Shown here one piece after another: positions 1-3,974 of a stretch of 7,073 nt of DNA (position 1 is its first letter; every line of letters begins with the position of its first letter). The DNA is from Bacteroidia bacterium. GTDB lineage: Bacteria > Bacteroidota > Bacteroidia > Flavobacteriales > NORP286. Under the pieces are notes generated by a model. The model was not told the DNA's origin. It searched no databases and saw only the letters and a list, made by a program, of their open reading frames with translations. The stretch spans positions 1 through 7,073 of the forward strand of contig JAESTI010000434.1 in NCBI GenBank assembly GCA_016763665.1. The letters are read 5' to 3'. The translations under genes and the position numbers were made by a program.

Positions 1-31
1 CATTTGTACGGAAAAGTACTGATTTTGTTGT

Positions 32-114
32 TAATGGAACCTCTAATAATTCATTTGCATCTTATCTATTATCCTTGGTTTTTTGAAAGAGGTGAATTAT
101 TAGAGGTTCCGTTA
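32..114 (+). repeat. long inverted repeat / RNA hairpin overlapping a stop codon
   Basis: Arms 36-53 and 93-110 are an 18-bp perfect inverted repeat. Read as plus-strand RNA the helix extends without a break to 25 pairs (32-56 with 90-114), with G-U wobbles at 35/111, 54/92 and 55/91 and a 33-nt loop at 57-89. In minus-strand RNA the same three positions are A-C mismatches, so the plus-strand transcript folds better. The right arm supplies the TAA stop of the minus-strand radical SAM gene. No U-run follows either arm, so it is not a standard intrinsic terminator. It could be a small palindromic mobile repeat (MITE- or REP-like), a 3'-UTR stabilising hairpin of a gene arriving from the left, or a small RNA. 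The fold is certain; the role is unknown. Confidence 0.8.
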
Positions 115-1122
115 TGTCCAAACCTTTGTGCCTTCCGAGCAGTTTTTGCAAATGTCAATTTCTTTTCTCGATTTTAAAACTGCTGAACGGAAACGAGCGT
201 AGTTGCCATTAAACCAAATCTCTTTGAAGTTTCTTTCCTTTAAATCACCCAAGCGATGGGTAGCGTCTTTGTCAAAACAACATGGGACGACTAATCCATC
301 CCATGTGATGACGCACGAATGCCACAATTTCCAGCAATGGTTGAGCATTTGATTTTTGATGGCGTATTTCCCGTTACCGTTTTTTCGGTAGCGAGAATAT
401 TTTTCGATGGTAGGGATTAAATCGTTGCCGTTTTCATGATCGTATATCTGTGCTGTTTTGAATTTCACTTCATCAACGCCCAGTTCTTTCCCTAGTTTTT
501 TCACATCTTCAATTTGGTGCTCATTCGGTCTGACAACCAAAAACTGGAAAATCACGTGTGGTGTTTTCGATTTTAATTTCTTCTTCCATTTGATGATGTT
601 TTTTGTGCCTTCAATCACCTTTTCCAGTTCTCCTCCAATGCGGTAGCTCTCGTAGGTTTGCTGCGTGGTGCCGTCAATGGAAATGATGAGGCGGTCGAGG
701 CCGCTTTCAACCGTTTTTTTGGCGTTTTCTTCATTGAGAAAATGGGCATTGGTGGATGTGGCGGTGTAAATGCCTTTACACGAAGCGTAATTCACCATTT
801 CCAAAAATTTCGGATTGATGTATGGCTCACCTTGGAAATAAAAGGTGAGATAAAGCAAATGGTCAGCTAATTGGTCAATAGTAGTTTTGAAGAAGTCTTC
901 TTTCAGGTTGCCTGTTTCTCTTGTGAATTGCCGAAGCCCGCTTGGGCACTCGGGGCAGCGCAGGTTGCAAGCGGTAGTAGGCTCGATGGAAACACTCATA
1001 GGCATGCCCCATTGCACAGGCTTTTTGGTCCATTTGGAAACATAGTAGCTGCCCAGCACATTGGCAGCGTTCAAAGTCTTTTTGGGAGTTATTTTAGAGA
1101 AAAAATTCAACCCATCTTGCAT
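112..1122 (-). CDS. radical SAM/SPASM domain protein
   Basis: This is a cytoplasmic iron-sulfur enzyme of 336 aa that should cleave S-adenosylmethionine to make a 5'-deoxyadenosyl radical; the substrate cannot be told from the sequence. The radical SAM cluster motif CxxxCxxC is Cys52, Cys56 and Cys59 (CNLRCPEC), preceded by IEPTTA. The C-terminal SPASM-type region has Cys263, Cys270, Cys281/282, Cys325 and Cys328 (HSCVITWDG, PCCFDKDA, ICKNCSEG), which would bind auxiliary Fe-S clusters. Length and both ends fit the common Bacteroidota SPASM family, so the gene appears intact. The Met1 start gives the usual family N-terminus (GSYYVSK, then WGMP) before the cluster motif. It is transcribed away from everything else in the window and was probably the divergent neighbour of the DUF5686 gene before the intervening operon arrived. 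Its codons look less AT-rich than those of the operon. It could belong to peptide maturation or surface-polymer biosynthesis, but nothing here decides this. Confidence 0.93.
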   Translation of the reverse strand: MQDGLNFFSKITPKKTLNAANVLGSYYVSKWTKKPVQWGMPMSVSIEPTTACNLRCPECPSGLRQFTRETGNLKEDFFKTTIDQLADHLLYLTFYFQGEPYINPKFLEMVNYASCKGIYTATSTNAHFLNEENAKKTVESGLDRLIISIDGTTQQTYESYRIGGELEKVIEGTKNIIKWKKKLKSKTPHVIFQFLVVRPNEHQIEDVKKLGKELGVDEVKFKTAQIYDHENGNDLIPTIEKYSRYRKNGNGKYAIKNQMLNHCWKLWHSCVITWDGLVVPCCFDKDATHRLGDLKERNFKEIWFNGNYARFRSAVLKSRKEIDICKNCSEGTKVWT

Positions 1123-1126
1123 AATA

Positions 1127-1134
1127 CAAAGCTA
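1127..1134 (-). promoter_or_regulatory. possible -7 promoter element of the radical SAM gene
   Basis: On the minus strand this reads TAGCTTTG, an exact match to the Bacteroidota -7 consensus TAnnTTTG. It ends 4 nt before the ATG, so transcription would begin at or almost at the start codon (leaderless or nearly so). I see no good TTTG -33 element at the expected 19-21 nt upstream, so the match may be chance. Confidence 0.3.
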
Positions 1135-1150
1135 TGAAAAAAGCAATAAG

Positions 1151-1280
1151 AGAGACGTTCTCTCTCCTGCCCCGTATCCCGTTGCCCAAACCTTATCCCA
1201 TGCGGTTTGGGCCCATCATTTTTCTGCTGTTTTTAGAATGGACATCTTCAATCGCCTAAATCAATTCCGTAAACGGCAAA
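1151..1280 (+). repeat. left direct repeat flanking the operon
   Basis: This matches 6634-6772. By hand alignment there are 13 mismatches over 130 aligned columns (about 90% identity), and a 9-nt block present only in the right copy (within 6676-6691). Twelve of the 13 mismatches are transitions. The last 81 bp (1200-1280 versus 6692-6772), covering the first 27 codons of the DUF5686 gene, have only 4 mismatches. Homology stops abruptly after 1280. Homology may extend left towards 1123 (the right-hand counterpart reaching about 6603), but the sequence there is too AT-rich to be sure. Confidence 0.93.
1200..1280 (+). pseudogene. 5' remnant of a DUF5686 gene (signal peptide only)
   Basis: This is a broken duplicate of the start of the gene at 6692. 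The ATG and signal-peptide codons are kept (MRFGPIIFLLFLEWTSSIA), but codon 20 is TAA (1257-1259) where the intact copy has CAA (Gln20), a single transition at the signal-peptidase site. Homology ends 7 codons later, at 1280, and the following sequence is unrelated. It cannot encode a functional protein. It records the place where the DUF5686 gene would have started beside the radical SAM gene before the operon was placed between them. Confidence 0.88.
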
Positions 1281-1619
1281 ATATGTACAGATTATTGGAA
1301 AGTATATGGTGAGTTTGTGCCAGCAGAAAAGCACGTCAAATCTAAAAAGGAAACTTATTAATATTGAAGGTTATTGTAGTTTGTTCAGGCACTTTTTAGC
1401 AAGATTTAGAAGAAAGACTAAAAGCAAAGCATATGATGTTTTATCAAACTACTGATGTTTAAATGAAACAACGAATTAGCTATATTAAGTTAACAATACC
1501 GTATTTAGTGAGTTTTCTTACAGGTTGAATCGACCTATTTTCAAAGAAGCGGATTTTGCATAAACTCATTGAAAGCATGGTTCACAGAGGTCACTTTGGA
1601 GATCAATCAATAATTGTGA

Positions 1620-1750
1620 ACAGTTAGGTAAACATCCCTATAATCTTTTATTAGAGCCTACTCTTAGAAAATTTTTTTAGATGGTATTTTTTTGAGAAGT
1701 GTGGGCTCTTCTTCTTCTGTTTTTTTGTTTGACACAGTTTACCCAACTGT
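1620..1750. repeat. 14-bp inverted repeat pair 103 bp apart
   Basis: The left arm ACAGTTAGGTAAAC (1620-1633) and the reverse complement of the right arm (1737-1750, GTTTACCCAACTGT) agree at 13 of 14 bases. The enclosed 103 bp are non-coding. This could be a MITE or the ends of a decayed insertion sequence. It could also be chance in AT-rich DNA. No flanking target duplication is evident. Confidence 0.4.
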
Positions 1751-1831
1751 CCCTTTAAAACAAATAATCAAAAATCTTACATCTGCATGTTTTTGAATTA
1801 GATTGGGTTTTATTCTATCTAAATATGCCGC

Positions 1832-1839
1832 TAGATTTG
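1832..1839 (+). promoter_or_regulatory. possible distal -7 promoter element for the operon
   Basis: TAGATTTG is an exact match to the Bacteroidota -7 consensus TAnnTTTG. No clear TTTG element lies 19-21 nt upstream; the nearest is ATTG at 1802-1805, 26 nt away. If used, it would give a leader of about 135 nt before the first DUF4402 gene, containing the palindrome at 1914-1925. Confidence 0.3.
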
Positions 1840-1913
1840 TAGTGTAAATTATAACTAAATTTTATATGACAGAAAAATAAAAATGTTTTAATTACAGCAA
1901 GGCTGGGATTAAA

Positions 1914-1925
1914 AAAAGCGCTTTT
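1914..1925. promoter_or_regulatory. 12-bp perfect palindrome, candidate operator
   Basis: AAAAGCGCTTTT is a perfect palindrome lying 56 bp before the first operon gene and overlapping the putative -33 element. A second nested symmetry, AAGCG (1916-1920) and CGCTT (1929-1933), shares its centre region. Such sites often bind dimeric regulators. No T-run follows, so it is not a terminator. The regulator is unknown. Confidence 0.35.
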
Positions 1926-1955
1926 GTACGCTTAGTTTACAAACAAATAAATTTT
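1923..1955 (+). promoter_or_regulatory. putative promoter of the DUF4402 operon
   Basis: TTTG (1923-1926), a 21-bp spacer, then TAAATTTT (1948-1955) fits the Bacteroidota -33/-7 promoter pattern with one mismatch in the -7 element. Transcription would begin around 1960, giving a leader of about 20 nt before the ATG at 1982. Its position immediately upstream of the likely most abundant product supports it. Confidence 0.4.
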
Positions 1956-1981
1956 AATTTAATCTAAAAAAACCAGAAATT

Positions 1982-2497
1982 ATGAAAAACACAATGAAAA
2001 TTTTAGCAATCGCAATCGTAGTGCTTGGATTTTCTACAAGCATGTTTGCGCAGGTAACTGCTTCAGCAACCGGAACAGCTACTATTGTAACACCTATTGC
2101 TATCGCAAGCACAGTTAACATGAATTTTGGCAATGTGGCTGTTAGTACTTCAGCAGGTACTGTTATTTTAGCCCCAGCAGGTACGAGAACATCAACTGGT
2201 GGTATTACACTTCCTGCAACTGGAGGTACAATTACTGCTGCTTCATTTAACATCACAGGAGAAGGTTCTTACACTTATAGTATTACGCTTCCATCTAGTG
2301 CTTACACTATTACAAGGACTGGTTTTACTGAAACTATGACCATTAATACTTTTACCAGTTCTCCTTCAGGCACCGGTGCATTAAGTTCTGGTGCTCAAAC
2401 ATTAACTGTTGGTGGCACTTTAAATGTTGGTGGTTCTCAAGTTGCAGGTGCATATACCAATGCAACAGGATTTGATGTTACAGTTAACTACAACTAA
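1982..2497 (+). CDS. DUF4402 domain protein, likely major fibre subunit
   Basis: This is a secreted beta-rich protein of 171 aa. The signal peptide is residues 1-23, cut at MFA|Q24. The mature protein has no cysteine and consists of one DUF4402 domain: PIAIASTVNMNFGNV (38-52), AGTVILAPAGTRTSTGG and LTVGGTLNVGG are typical family segments, and the protein ends VTVNYN. Gly, Thr, Ser and Ala dominate. Residues 24-37 (QVTASATGTATIVT) form an N-terminal extension absent from the second DUF4402 protein of the operon and resemble a donor strand of chaperone-usher pilins. The C-terminus has Tyr in the penultimate position, as in many such pilins. The own promoter region and the strong terminator directly after the gene suggest it is made in excess over the chaperone and usher. 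Family membership is firm; the role as structural subunit is inferred from gene context. No Shine-Dalgarno precedes the ATG, but the signal peptide fixes the start. Confidence 0.88.
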   Translation: MKNTMKILAIAIVVLGFSTSMFAQVTASATGTATIVTPIAIASTVNMNFGNVAVSTSAGTVILAPAGTRTSTGGITLPATGGTITAASFNITGEGSYTYSITLPSSAYTITRTGFTETMTINTFTSSPSGTGALSSGAQTLTVGGTLNVGGSQVAGAYTNATGFDVTVNYN

Positions 2498-2509
2498 AAC
2501 ATTCTTTCC

Positions 2510-2541
2510 AAAAAAAAGCTGCCTTGTGCAGCTTTTTTTTT
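2510..2541 (+). terminator. strong intrinsic terminator after the first DUF4402 gene
   Basis: The hairpin has a GCTGC/GCAGC core (2518-2522 and 2528-2532), a 5-nt loop, and flanking A8/T8 tracts that extend the stem to 13 bp and supply the U-run. It lies 13 nt after the stop codon. The A-tract on the other side makes it potentially bidirectional. I see no clear promoter between it and the chaperone gene at 2581, so the remaining three genes are probably expressed by partial read-through. Confidence 0.9.
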
Positions 2542-2580
2542 AACCAGTTTAACAATATTATCTAACTAAAAAATATAAGC

Positions 2581-3453
2581 ATGCAAAATTTTAAGTTTAT
2601 TAAAGCCAGAATCAAAAGAAATAAATCAAAGCATTTTTTCTTTGTTTTTTTAGGGTTATTAATCCTTTTTTCAACAGAAGCAATGGCACAAGGCAATTTG
2701 CTTATATTTCCTAAAAGAGTTGTTTTTGAAGGTGCTAAAAGATCTCAGACATTCAATTTATGCAATATAGGAAAGGATACAGCAAGATATAATATTTCAT
2801 ATATAAATATACGAATGAAGGAAGATGGCGGTTTTGAAAAGATAACTGAACCTGACTCAGGTCAGTTTTTCGCAGACCCATACCTTCGCTTTTTCCCTCG
2901 CAGAGTAGTTTTAGCCCCAAAAGAATCGCAAGTTGTAAAAGTTCAACTAACAAAAACAATCGAGCTCATAACAGGCGAATACCGCTCACACTTATATTTT
3001 AGAGCTATACCAGCAATTAAGCCTTTAGGAGAAAAAGAAATTCAAACAGATACTACTTCAATCTCTGTACATATAATCCCGGTCTTTGGCATTAGCCTCG
3101 CCAATATTATTCGCAGAGGAGAATCTACAACGAAGCTTAGTATTTCAAATTTATCGTTTGAAAAATTTAATAATACCAGTCCAATTATTAATATGGAGTT
3201 TAATCGCACAGGAAACATGTCGGTTTACAGTGATATTGTTGTAAACTATATATCACCAAAGGGCAAAAAAACTGAGGTTGGCAAAATACAAGGATTCGCT
3301 GTTTATGCACCCGGAGTATTAAGGAAATGCAGGATCGAACTCAAAAAACTTGAAAGTATTGATTACAGTGAAGGGAAATTGAATGTAATATGTTCAATTC
3401 GGTCAAATTCTAAAAACATAAAACGTACTGAAGCAGAATTGATATTACAATAA
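2581..3453 (+). CDS. PapD-like periplasmic (fimbrial-type) chaperone
   Basis: A 290-aa secreted protein. A long basic N-region (residues 1-18) is followed by a hydrophobic stretch and a cleavage site AMA|Q37. Residues 38-178 look like the first Ig-like domain of the chaperone-usher chaperone family. PKRVVFEG (44-51) aligns with the A1-strand segment TRAVFDG of PapD, which would place Arg46 at the conserved cleft arginine (PapD Arg8) that anchors the subunit C-terminus. YLRFFPRRVVLAPKESQ (101-117) fits the family's conserved Pro/Arg segment, and SISVHIIPVFGISLANIIRR (160-179) fits the G1 strand that donates to subunits. Residues 180-290 form the second Ig-like domain. It would cap and stabilise DUF4402 subunits in the periplasm and hand them to the usher encoded two genes on. 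The cleft lysine (PapD Lys112) cannot be placed confidently. Identity is weak in absolute terms, so the call rests on motifs plus the neighbouring usher. Confidence 0.82.
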   Translation: MQNFKFIKARIKRNKSKHFFFVFLGLLILFSTEAMAQGNLLIFPKRVVFEGAKRSQTFNLCNIGKDTARYNISYINIRMKEDGGFEKITEPDSGQFFADPYLRFFPRRVVLAPKESQVVKVQLTKTIELITGEYRSHLYFRAIPAIKPLGEKEIQTDTTSISVHIIPVFGISLANIIRRGESTTKLSISNLSFEKFNNTSPIINMEFNRTGNMSVYSDIVVNYISPKGKKTEVGKIQGFAVYAPGVLRKCRIELKKLESIDYSEGKLNVICSIRSNSKNIKRTEAELILQ

Positions 3454-3501
3454 AATTTAATTTATAGCAGGAATGTTTTACCGAACTCAAAATTAAAATC
3501 T

Positions 3502-3972
3502 ATGAATATGGTAAAGTTCTCATTATTGATTTTATTGATTTTAATGTTTGAAATGGTTTCGTCTCAACCAATTGAAATTACTAATACTCAAGATTTAGCT
3601 CTTGGAACTTTTTCCCAATTTGATGATGTGGGAGGCACAGTAACAGTCTCAAACACAGGAAGTCGCTCATCCACCGGGAACGTAACGCTTATAGGTTCAA
3701 CATTTTCTTATGCTGCATTTACAATTACAACTGATTCCACCGATCAATTTTCTCTACAAATTGATAAGCCTGCTATTAGTCTTTCGGGTAGTAATGGAGG
3801 TTCAATGTCACTTCAGATTGGCACTGCTAACCCGGAATTTCCATCTGTTATATTTGGATCGCCAGCTACAGTATATATAGGAGGAACACTTACTGTTGGG
3901 ACAAGTTCAGCTAACCCTTCCGGTGCTTATAGTGGAAATATCTTACTAACCTTTGACTTTCATTATGAGTAA
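3502..3972 (+). CDS. second DUF4402 domain protein, possible tip/initiator subunit
   Basis: A secreted 156-aa protein. The signal peptide is residues 1-21 (cut at VSS|Q22), and the mature protein is cysteine-free. It is a divergent DUF4402 domain: PIEITNTQDLALG (23-35) lines up residue by residue with PIAIASTVNMNFG of the first subunit, and GGTVTVSNTGSRSSTGNVTL and YIGGTLTVG match its later conserved segments. It ends FDFHYE, again with penultimate Tyr. Unlike the first subunit, the mature protein begins directly at the shared domain and lacks the 14-residue N-terminal extension. In chaperone-usher fibres a subunit without a donor strand can only occupy one end, normally the tip. It is coupled to the usher gene (2-nt gap) and lies downstream of the terminator, fitting a low-copy subunit. 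The start could also be the in-frame ATG at 3508, with little effect. The role is inferred. Confidence 0.82.
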   Translation: MNMVKFSLLILLILMFEMVSSQPIEITNTQDLALGTFSQFDDVGGTVTVSNTGSRSSTGNVTLIGSTFSYAAFTITTDSTDQFSLQIDKPAISLSGSNGGSMSLQIGTANPEFPSVIFGSPATVYIGGTLTVGTSSANPSGAYSGNILLTFDFHYE

Positions 3973-3974
3973 TC

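Larger units (their letters stand above)
1281..1981. other. gene-poor 700-bp stretch before the operon
   Basis: No credible gene is present: all frames are broken by frequent stops and no short reading frame has a recognisable protein. It contains a 14-bp inverted repeat (1620-1633 and 1737-1750), T-rich tracts near 1671-1730, and at its right end promoter-like motifs and a 12-bp palindrome just before the first operon gene. Short fragments hint at decayed coding sequence but none can be assigned. It probably combines junction debris from the insertion with the regulatory region of the operon. Confidence 0.7.

Noticed and set aside
32..114. Intrinsic terminator, attC-like site or invertible promoter
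   Set aside because: No U-run follows either arm. The attC core GTTRRRY/RYYYAAC is not present. The 33-39 nt between the arms lacks a properly spaced TTTG/TAnnTTTG promoter and is short for site-specific inversion.
458..1137. Several plus-strand open frames inside the radical SAM gene
   Set aside because: They lie antisense to a well-supported conserved gene, have no recognisable protein features, and are frame shadows.
1061..1312. Plus-strand open frame of 83 aa crossing the radical SAM start and the left repeat
   Set aside because: It crosses three unrelated segments (antisense coding, repeat, junction) in a different frame from the DUF5686 remnant and has no recognisable motif.
1535..1626. 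Fragment reading LIESMVHRGHFGDQSI, reminiscent of the HRGPDD region of asparagine synthases
   Set aside because: Only a handful of residues fit, the key PDD is missing, stops lie on both sides, and no further homology continues. It is too weak to call a pseudogene.
1954..2256. Minus-strand open frame of 100 aa opposite the first DUF4402 gene
   Set aside because: The plus-strand frame has a clean signal peptide and a conserved DUF4402 domain; the antisense frame is a product of its repetitive codons.
2753..2959. Minus-strand open frame inside the chaperone gene
   Set aside because: It is antisense to a supported gene, has no start context and no recognisable family.
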